NCBI GenBank assembly: GCA_025352795.1
Contig: JANXSF010000097.1
Location: 1 to 46,206, forward strand
Length of the DNA stretch: 46,206 bases
Direction: 5' to 3'
From: Acidobacteriota bacterium
GTDB lineage: Bacteria; Acidobacteriota; Terriglobia; Bryobacterales; Bryobacteraceae
This document shows, piece by piece, positions 1 to 8,224 of this stretch (the first letter of the stretch is position 1; each line of letters begins with the position of its first letter). Both the position numbers and the translations under genes were made by a program. The notes under the pieces are model-generated. The model was not told where the DNA came from, ran no database searches, and saw only the letters and a list, made by a program, of their open reading frames with translations.

Positions 1-141
1 ATAGGGCGACGCAGGGATGCGACCCGAGCGCCGATGCAAGTCCGGAATGGATGGCGGCCTCACAGCCGCCCTTCAGTTACACCGCTTCACCATCTAAGGA
101 CGCCTGTTTTTTTGTCCAACCGATGGGGTCCACCTCATTCC

Positions 142-585
142 ATGCCACAGTGGAAGACGTTGGGCGAAGTGGTCACCGAAGCGAACCAGAATAGGGCTTT
201 AGAAGCGGTAACGCGGAATAAAGGCGCCGCTGGAATTGATCGAATGAAGACCAACGAACTGGAGAATCATCTTCAGGGCGTACTGGGAAAAGATTCGGAG
301 GTTTCGAATGAACCCGCAAACTGCAATTTGGAATTGCACCGGAGAATATCGAACGATTCAAGGCGAAGGTACGGGAGATGTGTCGTGGGCGCCAGAGTCG
401 AACCAGTAAAGAACTGCGTGATACCTGGCGGAGCTATATTCGCGGCTGGTGTCGATAGTTCCAACTGACCGAGGATCGCGTCGTGCTTCTGGTTGCGGTG
501 GCATGACCGACAAGGACGCGAGCGGAGGTTACGTGGTCTGGGTCTGACGGGCGGTGTGTTGAGGGTGGCGGTTTCCTCTGCCTAA
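142..585 (+). pseudogene. Collapsed group II intron maturase/reverse transcriptase remnant
   Basis: This is the remains of a group II intron-encoded protein. The first ~50 codons from the ATG at 142 read as the RT-0 region (a VTEANQNRALEAVTRNKGAAGID-type segment). The reading then jumps, near 290-310 and in another frame, straight to the C-terminal maturase domain (ENIERFKAKVREM, then ELRDTWRSYIRGW), so the whole catalytic RT core with its YxDD box is missing. A TAG follows IRGWCR, and a further frame change near 485 leads into FWLRWHDRQGRERRLRGLG, the usual tail. The homology stops at about 580, directly against the stop codon of the opposing glucosidase gene. It is a dead internal-deletion derivative; the family assignment is from recognised motifs. 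Confidence 0.75.
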
Positions 586-3197
586 ACCCCGCTTTGTTGA
601 ATCAACTTGGCTACCAACGCGGTCCAGCCGGTTTGATGATTTGCACCTAACCCCTCACCTGTATCGCCATGAAAATACTCATGGAACAGCAAATAATCGG
701 CGAAGTTTTCGTCGTGCTGCATTTTTTCGTTGGCACCGAACATGGGACGACGCCCTTCTGGGTTGCGCAGGAATAAACCAGATAGTCGACGCGATAAGTC
801 TACCGTTATGTCGCTTAAAGTGCGGAACTGACCACTTCCAGTAGGATATTCCACCTTAAAATCGTTCCCCAGATAGTGATGGAACCGCTGCAAGGATTCA
901 ATCAACAGATAATTCACGGGAAACCAAACAGGCCCTCGCCAATTGGAATTGCCCCCAAAAAGTCCGGTTTTCGATTCCGCCGGTTCGTAGTCAACCTGAT
1001 ATTGCTCCCCGTTGACATCCACTGTATAGGGCTGATCTTTGTGATAGCGTGAAACAGAACGGATGCCGTGCGGAGACAGAAATTCAGCTTCGTCCAGCAT
1101 GCGGCTCAAAATCCGTCGTAACCGTTCCGGCCCCACAATCGAAAGCAACCGACGTTCGCCTTGGCCTTGCCTGGTCATGGATGCCAGATTACGGCAAAGG
1201 TCGGGCCGATTCTTCACAAACCATTCCATTCTACGGCGGAAGCCAGGCAGAGATTCAATAATCGATGGCTCCAGCGTGTCCACCGCAAATAGCGGAATCA
1301 GCCCCACCATGCTGCGAACTTTCATGCTGAAAGAATTGCCATCGGGTAGGCGGATGCGGTCGTAATAAAACCCTTCCGTCGGATCCCACAACGAATCGTC
1401 CCCATCCCCATGAACAGCGGTTGCAATATACAAAAAGTGTTCAAAGAATTTGCTGGCGACATCTTCGTACACCGGTTTTTCCTGGGCCAGTTCCAGGGCG
1501 ATTTTGAGCATGTTCAGGCTGAACATGGCCATCCAACTGGTGCCATCGGATTGTTCCAGATAGCCTCCGGTGGGCAAAGGCTTGCTGCGGTCGAACACGC
1601 CTATGTTATCCAGTCCTAAAAAGCCGCCTTCGAAAATGTTGTTCTCGCCAGAATCCTTGCGGTTCACCCACCAGGTGAAATTCAGCATCAGCTTGTGGAA
1701 TACCTTTTCCAGGAACACCAAGTCTGCTTTGCCGGTAATTTTGCGATCAATTTGATACACTCGCCAACAGGCCCAGGCATGCACCGGCGGGTTCACATCG
1801 CCAAACGCCCACTCATAGGCGGGAATTTGCCCGTTCGGATGCATATACCATTCGCGCAGGAACAGACTCAGTTGGCTTTTGGCAAAATCAGGATCTACCA
1901 GTGACATGGGAATCATGTGGAAAGCCAAATCCCAGGCAGCATACCAGGGATATTCCCATTTATCGGGCATGGAAATCACATCGTCGTTATATAAGTGGAC
2001 CCAACTGGCATTGCGACCCTTTTTGCGACCAGCATCAGGTGCAGGTGAGCTTGGATCTCCGTTCAGCCAATCTTCCACTATGTAGTGGTAATACTGTTTT
2101 GACCAGAGCAGCCCGGCAAACGCCTGACGCTCCACGCGGGCTGCGTCTTCCGAAAGTTGTGGTGGGAAAAAACTTTCATAGAACTCGTTCGATTCCTGAA
2201 TACGGGCTTTGAACATGGCGTCGAAATCGGCATCGGGAGATCCATCGGGGCAAATTCGGCATTGGATTACATGCTGCTCCCCTGCTTCCAGCTCTAAGCT
2301 ATAGTATCCACAAGCTTTGGTTCCAAATCCGCCAGGGTTAACGGCGTCGAACCGGGAATGCAGAACGAATTCGTTGAAAGCATCTTTATAGTGCCCGTGA
2401 CTCGATTTGAATCCCCACAGCTTCTCTGTGTTGGTATTATTCTCGGTAAACAGCACCCGGTTGGTACCTTCAAACCAGACCTTCATCGGCCCTAACGACG
2501 ATTCCTCGGCCAAAAGCCAGTTATCACCCATGCGTCGCATGACGGGTGCCGGCTCCTGTAAACGACCCCAGCTCCAAGTGTTGCGGAAAAAGGCAGTGGG
2601 CAGCGCCACTAGCGACGCTTTTTCTGGTCCGCGGTTGATGATGGTGTAGCGAATCAAAATATCGTCCACACCCGCCTTGGCATACTCCACAAACACGTCG
2701 AAGTAGCGGTTATCCTGAAATGCCCCGGTGTCAATCAACTCAAATTCCGGATCAAGACGGGTACGGCGGCGGTTCTCCTCACGCAATTCCTGATAGGGGA
2801 ACGCGCGTTGGGGATATTTGTACAAGCCCCTCATATAAGAATGCGTGGGGGTGGAATCCAAATAGTAATAAAGCTCTTTCACATCTTCGGAATGATTGCC
2901 TTCCGGGCCGGCCAGTCCGAAAGGACGATCTTTCAGGATCGCGTCAGAGCCATTCCACAGAGCAAGGGAAAAACAGAGGCGCTGATGATTATCGCAGATG
3001 CCGAGCAGGCCATCTTCGGTCCAACGGTAGGCGCGGTGCCCGGCTTGATCGAAAGGGAAATAATCCCAAGCCGTGCCATTGGCGGAATAATCTTCTCGCA
3101 CGGTGCCCCAACTTCGTTCCGAAAGGTAGGGACCCCATCGGCGCCAATGCTGTGACCGGTCAGTTGCTTCGCTTATCCGTTGCCGCTCGGTACTCAT
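582..3197 (-). CDS. MGH1-like / GH63-type glucosidase
   Basis: Large (871 aa) probably cytoplasmic glycosidase; no signal peptide is seen. It matches the family usually annotated 'glucosidase' with an MGH1-like (alpha/alpha)6 barrel. The N-terminal half ([19 protein letters not shown] onward) is the beta-sandwich part. The catalytic barrel occupies roughly residues 370-870, with a [10 protein letters not shown] segment near residue 420 and a [12 protein letters not shown] segment near 852, the regions where this clan keeps its acidic catalytic residues. The likely substrate is an alpha-glucosyl or mannosyl glycoside such as glucosylglycerate, but specificity cannot be read. The gene is complete, although its stop codon is the exact boundary of the group II intron remnant downstream. 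Confidence 0.85.
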   Translation of the reverse strand: MSTERQRISEATDRSQHWRRWGPYLSERSWGTVREDYSANGTAWDYFPFDQAGHRAYRWTEDGLLGICDNHQRLCFSLALWNGSDAILKDRPFGLAGPEGNHSEDVKELYYYLDSTPTHSYMRGLYKYPQRAFPYQELREENRRRTRLDPEFELIDTGAFQDNRYFDVFVEYAKAGVDDILIRYTIINRGPEKASLVALPTAFFRNTWSWGRLQEPAPVMRRMGDNWLLAEESSLGPMKVWFEGTNRVLFTENNTNTEKLWGFKSSHGHYKDAFNEFVLHSRFDAVNPGGFGTKACGYYSLELEAGEQHVIQCRICPDGSPDADFDAMFKARIQESNEFYESFFPPQLSEDAARVERQAFAGLLWSKQYYHYIVEDWLNGDPSSPAPDAGRKKGRNASWVHLYNDDVISMPDKWEYPWYAAWDLAFHMIPMSLVDPDFAKSQLSLFLREWYMHPNGQIPAYEWAFGDVNPPVHAWACWRVYQIDRKITGKADLVFLEKVFHKLMLNFTWWVNRKDSGENNIFEGGFLGLDNIGVFDRSKPLPTGGYLEQSDGTSWMAMFSLNMLKIALELAQEKPVYEDVASKFFEHFLYIATAVHGDGDDSLWDPTEGFYYDRIRLPDGNSFSMKVRSMVGLIPLFAVDTLEPSIIESLPGFRRRMEWFVKNRPDLCRNLASMTRQGQGERRLLSIVGPERLRRILSRMLDEAEFLSPHGIRSVSRYHKDQPYTVDVNGEQYQVDYEPAESKTGLFGGNSNWRGPVWFPVNYLLIESLQRFHHYLGNDFKVEYPTGSGQFRTLSDITVDLSRRLSGLFLRNPEGRRPMFGANEKMQHDENFADYLLFHEYFHGDTGEGLGANHQTGWTALVAKLIQQSGV

Positions 3198-3339
3198 CTA
3201 TAGTCTTATCGTCCCTTATTTGGAAACGCTTTGCAGAAATTTGAAATAGTCCCAGGTACAAATATTGGTCAGTCCCCCTACCCTTTTGCCGCAATAGGCT
3301 ATTCGCCCATGTCGTCGGCAAGCTTACGCTGGCTCATCC

Positions 3340-3495
3340 ATGCCACGCCCCCAGCCGCAACAATACACCTTACTGGACGATGCCAAACTGGTGCTCCACT
3401 TCACCCGCAACTGGATGCAATATGGCAGCATCGGCTTCGTCATGTTCTGCGCCGTGATGGGCGCCATTCAAGGCATTTTCTTCAACGGTTAAGCA
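3340..3495 (+). CDS. Possible 51-aa single-pass membrane protein
   Basis: Short frame from ATG 3340 to TAA 3493-3495, 51 aa. A hydrophilic N-terminus (MPRPQPQQYTLLDDAK) precedes one strongly hydrophobic segment (GSIGFVMFCAVMGAIQGIFF). Codons are rich in third-position C/G, unlike random intergenic frames, which argues that it is or was coding. I do not recognise the family. Its stop lies inside the start of a 37-bp duplicated scrap of the DUF1501 gene, so it could be the tail end of a gene joined here by rearrangement. No clear ribosome-binding site precedes the ATG. Confidence 0.35.
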
Positions 3496-3528
3496 ATCAG
3501 ATCGTGCAGCACGTTGCCGGAAACGGCG
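3492..3528 (-). repeat. Duplicated 3'-end fragment of the DUF1501 gene
   Basis: The 37 bases here match 6670-6706 at 36 positions. On the minus strand both read VSGNVLHDLIA followed by TAA, the extreme C-terminus of the DUF1501 protein encoded at 6670-8208. Upstream of the match the reading has no resemblance to a DUF1501 protein. This is therefore a scrap left by duplication or recombination, not a gene. Type: direct repeat, same orientation, 3.2 kb apart. Confidence 0.85.
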
Positions 3529-3739
3529 CGTCGAGGCACGTGGTTAGCTTCGTTTCAACAGGTCTGTTTTGTTTTCCTCCCAAGGTCAGATCCGGATGGA
3601 ACGTCTGGTTTCATGGTCAGCAACAGGATAGCAGGCTGGCGCACGATTGGATCTGGCAAGTGATTTAGAATCATAGAAAATGGGCTTGTGATTCAGATGT
3701 TTTGAGGGCTGAAATCTCCCTTAGCGGCGGGTAAGGCAA

Positions 3740-4312
3740 GTGGGTAAGGTGAAGACGGGAAGGAAGGGATGGAAACTGGGACTGCCTGATCTTGTACTGT
3801 TTCATCCTATCAATACGGAGGCAGAGAGGGTAAACGGGAGGTATGCGCAGTATCTGAATGCCGGACGGCGACGTACCGGACACCTGTGGCAGAACCGCTA
3901 TTTCTCTTGCCCGGTGGCGGCGGAGAAGGAGGAAATTGTATTGCGCTACACCGAGTGGAATCCGGTGCGAGCAGCCATGGTGGATAGACCGGAGGAGTAC
4001 AAATGGTCGAGCGCAGCGGCGCACTTGATTGGCCCCGGTGCGGAGCGAATTCCTCTATTAGATTGGACTTATTGGAGTAGCCTGGGTGGAGGTGAAGAAT
4101 GGAAACGCCGATTGGAAATGACAGAAGACGTGCGCGATGTGCAGCGTTTAAGACGCGCAACATACGCCGGATCTCCGTTGGGTTCCGAGGGTTTCGTGGC
4201 GGAAATAGAGGAAAGATTTGGACGTCAATGGAGGAAGCCTGGTCGTCCGAAGAAGGATGTGGGAAAAGCCGAAAAGGGGACAGAGCGGACTGCTACAGTA
4301 TCGGCAGGATGA
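3740..4312 (+). pseudogene. 5'-truncated REP-associated tyrosine transposase (RAYT, Y1_Tnp)
   Basis: The reading from about residue 22 on matches the middle and C-terminal part of IS200-like/RAYT single-strand DNA transposases: RRTGHLWQNRYFSCPV, then LRYTEWNPVRAAMVDRPEEYKWSSAAAH, then TYAGSPLGSEGFVAEIEERFG, ending in a basic GRPKK tail. The tyrosine-bearing segment region is partly retained, but the N-terminal HUH motif and the first strands are absent; what precedes residue ~22 is basic non-homologous sequence. The element is therefore inactive. REP-like sequence pieces (GGGACAGA and AAGATCAGGCTGACC) lie at its 3' end and again near 6455-6497, as is usual around RAYT genes. Confidence 0.75.
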
Positions 4313-4319
4313 AAAGGTG

Positions 4320-4335
4320 TAAGATCAGGCTGACC
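4320..4335 (+). repeat. 16-bp direct repeat, left copy
   Basis: TAAGATCAGGCTGACC occurs here and again at 6482-6497, bracketing the broken GmrSD-like gene. An inverted partial copy (GCCTGATCTT) lies near 3784-3793, on the other side of the transposase remnant. It looks like a REP-like or element-end sequence. Confidence 0.7.
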
Positions 4336-4417
4336 GAGTTTTCTACGAGATACTATCTAGATTATGTGGGAAAGCAATCTAAGAATCGACCTTCTCACTT
4401 GCCAAAAAAGTCCTCCA

Positions 4418-6137
4418 TCATACATCTCTCCAACGAATTTTTGCCCACTCTACGATTTTTGCTTCCCGAGCTTGGATATCTGCCAGCGTCCAGTCGTTCT
4501 TTTTGCACACTTGTTGGACCATCCGTAGATTGTGCTTGCAGTAAGTTTCTTTCTTTGAGTTAAAGGAAGAGTTCTGAGCTTCCTGGTTCAGCTGAATTGG
4601 AAGAAGCAGCAGGTTCCCTATTCGATTGACATTAGATTCGATTTTCTTTCTTGTACCGCCAGCCGAACGCATCTTACTTCTCCATGATGAACCCGTTGGG
4701 TTCTGAGGGAAGATATGCTCAATCGAATCGTATGCACCAAGCTTCCAGATTCCGCTTTTTTCGTGCTCATCGACCGTCGCACCGGAGCCCAATTCTTCCG
4801 CCAGATGTACCTCGTAGGACCATAACAAGTACCGGCATTCCTCTGGATGGTTGTAATAATCGCGGTTAATCAAGCCTTCCTCCACTGCAGCGTCAATGTG
4901 GTACTCGTCCCCAAGTTCTCGAAGCCCAGCCATAATCTGATTGTAGGTGTGTAACTCGAGGTCGCCGGTTACAATTCGAGAGGCGAGGCGCACATAGTCC
5001 CCAACCTTGGTTCGGGAATCTTTATGAAATAAACCAAAGATACGAAAAGTGATACGCTCCCACTGATCCAGCAGCTTCCGACGTTCATTGTCGTTTACCC
5101 CTGTTGCAGACATGATTGCAACAGCGAGTAGTCGCGCTTGAAGAATTTTGGTGACTGGCCCCAGGTAGGTGCTGGCATAAAGCTCAACGAGCTTTCGCGC
5201 GACGTCGAGGAGCTTCATTGATATTTTCCGTGGGTCCTGAAAGATGACTGATCCTTCCCTTAAGAAGTCGCACGACGTCTCAGCGGAGAGTGGTTTTCCT
5301 TGCCACATGTCGTTGTAATATAGAGTGGCCGTCACTCGCAGGATTTCCTCACCGGGGACATCCTCTTTGGCTATCTCGCGATAAATTTGGCCCCAGATGC
5401 CTTAAAGCGATCCGATCTCAGCTTCGGTTGCAGATGAGGTCTCCGATAATTCGTACATCCGTCCCATTAAGGATACTTTTTGTTTTGTCGAGCCAATCAA
5501 CTGCTAAGCCACGGCTATTTAGAACTTCAAAAACAGTGTAGATGACTCTGCTGTCCTCCGTATCAAATACAACAAATCCTAGTCGGTGCAAAACGAGTCG
5601 CATCAACGACAAGATGCCCGGCTTCCAAAACTCAACGAAGCTCTTGCATTCATGAATAGCGTTTGCTAGATTTCGGTCAGAATGGGTTACGATCTCCTCC
5701 TTACGCGGAACTATGCCTTCCCGGATAAAGCGATTGAAATTGAATTCATTTGCATTGTTTGTTTGTAGCAGAATCAAATGACCATCTCGCTTGACCAATG
5801 TCTTCGCTAGATCATTTCTATCTTCAGATCCTTCTGGCAGCGTCAACTCAATGGTTTTGAGCAGTAGTATTAGCGTGGTTAGGCGTTGCTGTCCGTCAAC
5901 CACATCGTAAATTCGGTATTGAACAGCACCGATATCTTTCGTTTCAGCAGTACGATGACAGACAATTGTAGCCATGAAATGATGCTGATCTTCGCGGCTC
6001 TTTGCTAACTTCTCAAGATCGCTAAAAAGATCTGATCGCTGCCGCTTCTGCCAACTATAAAAGCGCTGATAGTGGGGAATACGAAAGACTCTGTCAGCGA
6101 ACAAAGTTTGAAGTACACCATACCGCGGTTCAATCAT
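4418..6137 (-). pseudogene. Broken GmrSD-like type IV restriction enzyme (DUF262 + DUF1524)
   Basis: The N-terminal half (6137 down to about 5470) has a DUF262/GmrS-type domain with VVDGQQRLTT, the ParB-like nucleotide-binding signature, and FEVLNSRGL. The C-terminal half (to 4418) ends in a DUF1524/GmrD-type His-Me nuclease motif, IEHIFPQ, followed by NRIGNLLLLP. Reading through requires a one-base frameshift near 5467-5470 (KSIL continues as MGRMYELSETSS) and ignoring an in-frame TAA at 5402-5404. The joined product would be about 570 aa, a normal size. The start at 6137 is supported by GAGGAG eight bases upstream. Such enzymes cut glucosylated or otherwise modified phage DNA. Sequencing error could explain one lesion but hardly both. 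Confidence 0.85.
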
Positions 6138-6274
6138 TATTTCTCCTCGATGAATCGCCTTGTAGATAAAACAAAAATTCATTATTAATCATTTCGGCGT
6201 GTCTTGCAAACGCACTATTCTGAACTTCTACCGACTGAAAGTACTTCGCATAAGCCTTGACTTTTGAATACTTT

Positions 6275-6469
6275 ATGGCTCAGCTAACATTGACAGCGGA
6301 CAAATATCAAAGAATCCACAGACTGCTTCAAAACGGAAACTGCGAGCATTGCCGAGGATGTTTGAGGGTATGTGGGGCTAAAACATGCGTGGATAGGCCA
6401 GAAATTGAGTTTGTTCCACTGGCGAATGAATTACGAATAGTGCCAGTCTGGTCTGTCCCTTTTTTGTGA
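6275..6469 (+). CDS. Doubtful small cysteine-rich ORF
   Basis: A 64-aa reading from ATG 6275 (MAQLTLTADKYQR) with a tight cysteine cluster, CEHCRGCLRVCGAKTC, that could bind zinc or an iron-sulfur cluster. No family is recognised and no ribosome-binding site is clear. Its C-terminal ~12 codons run into a RAYT-associated sequence (GGTCTGTCCC) that is unlikely to be coding. It may be a truncated remnant. Confidence 0.2.
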   Translation: MAQLTLTADKYQRIHRLLQNGNCEHCRGCLRVCGAKTCVDRPEIEFVPLANELRIVPVWSVPFL

Positions 6470-6481
6470 GTCTAAAAAGAA

Positions 6482-6497
6482 TAAGATCAGGCTGACC
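6482..6497 (+). repeat. 16-bp direct repeat, right copy
   Basis: Identical to 4320-4335 (TAAGATCAGGCTGACC). Just upstream, near 6450-6465, is GGTCTGTCCC followed by a T-run, the complement of the GGGACAGA piece found in the RAYT remnant. Together the two copies bracket 2.15 kb containing the broken restriction gene. Confidence 0.7.
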
Positions 6498-6669
6498 CGA
6501 TTTTTCATATCCGTAAACTCTCCTAATTTTTGATCAAACACCATAGTTAGCCGCCTAGTGCCATCTGGAAGACCGCTCCCTTGCGGTCACGGCTCGGTAA
6601 CTGCTTGATTCTACTGAGCCGCGCGTGCTGGCAAGCGATTTTCTCATTAATAATCGGAGGCTCCTACTC

Positions 6670-8208
6670 TTAAGCAATCAGATCGTGCAGCACGTTGCCT
6701 GAAACGTCAGTTAGCCGGAAATCTCTGCCGCTGTAGCGATAGCTGAGTTTTGTATGGTCAATGCCCATTAAATACAGGATTGTGGCGTGAATGTCGTGCA
6801 CATGGACGGGTTTTTCCACCGCTTTGAAGCCGAAATCGTCAGTTGCTCCATAAATTGTGCCGCCTTTGACAGCGCCGCCAGCTAGCCACATTGTGAACCC
6901 AAAAGGATTGTGATCGCGACCGCGTTTGGCCATGGCACCGCCTCCGCCTACTTCGCGAACCGGGGTACGACCAAATTCCGATCCGCAAACAACCAAGGTG
7001 TCCTTATATAAGCCACGGGCCTTCAGATCCTTGATCACTGCGGCAAAAGCCTGGTCCGAATTCCTGGCGTTTACCTTGTGACCAAGAATGTCTCCATGGG
7101 CATCCCAGGGGTCGCCTTTGGCATAGTAGACCTGCGTCATGCGGACACCCTTTTCAGCCAGGCGGACAGCCATCAGCGCGCCCCGCGCCACATTACCGGG
7201 TCCGTACATATCCAGCGTTGTCTGCGACTCTTTGCGGATATCAAATACTTCCGGCGCATCGGTCTGCATGCGATAGGCGACTTCCATGGATTTAAGGACG
7301 CCTTCCACTTGCGGGTCCGTTTCTGAACCACGGATCTTTTCCAGCTTCTGCAACAGATCCAATTCCCGACGCTGTTCCTGCATGGAGAACTTCGGATTGT
7401 TGACGAACCCCAGCACTTTTTTCGGATCGAAATTCTTTTCCACAACAATCTTCTTCAATTTTTCTTTGCCGTCTTTATCCAGCTCTTTGGCCTTGTCCAT
7501 TTCCGGTTCCGGATCTATGGGCAGCCCATCTGGTCCCAACGTTTCCACCTTATTTGCGATGAACGTACCTTGGGTAATGCCGGGCAGGAAGCCGTTGCTC
7601 CAGAGTGGCGGGCCTACGGTGGTTGGAGTTTCCGGACAAAGAACAACGTAACCGGGTAGATTTTGATTTTCCGTGCCCAGGCCATAGGTCATCCAAGCAC
7701 CCATGGAGGGGCGACCGGCTTGGTTCGCGCCAGTGTTCATCATCAGGCAGGCTGGTTCATGGTTAGGAATTTCCGTGAAGACGGATCGAACCCAACAAAT
7801 ATCATCGACAACGCCAGACAGGTGCGGCCAAAGGTCACTGACGTCCATACCGCATTGCCCATATTTCTTAAACTTAAATGGCGATTTCATCAGTTCGCCG
7901 GTGCGCCGTTCGGTCTTGATGTCGCCGCCGGGTAGCGGATGCCCGTCATACTTATCCAGCATGGGTTTGGGGTCGAACGCGTCAATGGTGGAAAGTCCGC
8001 CATTCATGAATAGGAAAATAACGCGCTTCACTCGCTGTGGATGATCCAGTTTGGAGACTCCAAGATTTCCATCGGGAAGAGACACCGCACCTGCCCGGGC
8101 CATGGATTCGCCCAACATGCTGGCAAATGCCGCCATGCCAAAGCCGTTTCCAACTTTTCGTAACGCTTCCCGACGAGTTACCGGATTTCTGGATTTATGA
8201 TTCGACAT
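6670..8208 (-). CDS. DUF1501 protein, Tat-exported alkaline-phosphatase-fold
   Basis: A 512-aa protein with a twin-arginine leader (TRREALRKVGNGFGMAAF, residues ~11-30), so probably exported folded. The body is the DUF1501 domain, a sulfatase/alkaline-phosphatase-like fold: FLFMNGGLSTIDAFDPKP near residue 65, SEFGRTP near 415 and the HVHDIHATILYLMG segment near the C-terminus. Members nearly always sit beside a PSD1-type cytochrome protein, as here. The upstream gene ends only 16 nt before this start, and AAAGGTC precedes the ATG. The reaction is unknown; participation in polysaccharide or sulfated-substrate breakdown at the envelope is a family-level inference. Confidence 0.9.
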   Translation of the reverse strand: MSNHKSRNPVTRREALRKVGNGFGMAAFASMLGESMARAGAVSLPDGNLGVSKLDHPQRVKRVIFLFMNGGLSTIDAFDPKPMLDKYDGHPLPGGDIKTERRTGELMKSPFKFKKYGQCGMDVSDLWPHLSGVVDDICWVRSVFTEIPNHEPACLMMNTGANQAGRPSMGAWMTYGLGTENQNLPGYVVLCPETPTTVGPPLWSNGFLPGITQGTFIANKVETLGPDGLPIDPEPEMDKAKELDKDGKEKLKKIVVEKNFDPKKVLGFVNNPKFSMQEQRRELDLLQKLEKIRGSETDPQVEGVLKSMEVAYRMQTDAPEVFDIRKESQTTLDMYGPGNVARGALMAVRLAEKGVRMTQVYYAKGDPWDAHGDILGHKVNARNSDQAFAAVIKDLKARGLYKDTLVVCGSEFGRTPVREVGGGGAMAKRGRDHNPFGFTMWLAGGAVKGGTIYGATDDFGFKAVEKPVHVHDIHATILYLMGIDHTKLSYRYSGRDFRLTDVSGNVLHDLIA

Positions 8209-8224
8209 AACAATTGACCTTTTC

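Noticed and set aside
1-141. Group II intron RNA domains at the left edge
   Set aside because: The sequence is suggestive by position (GCCGATGCAAG, GGCGGCCTCACAGCCGCC hairpin) but I could not assign any intron domain by eye.
3231-3668. 145-codon + strand frame
   Set aside because: It lies out of frame over the more gene-like 51-codon frame and the DUF1501 scrap and has no recognisable domain.
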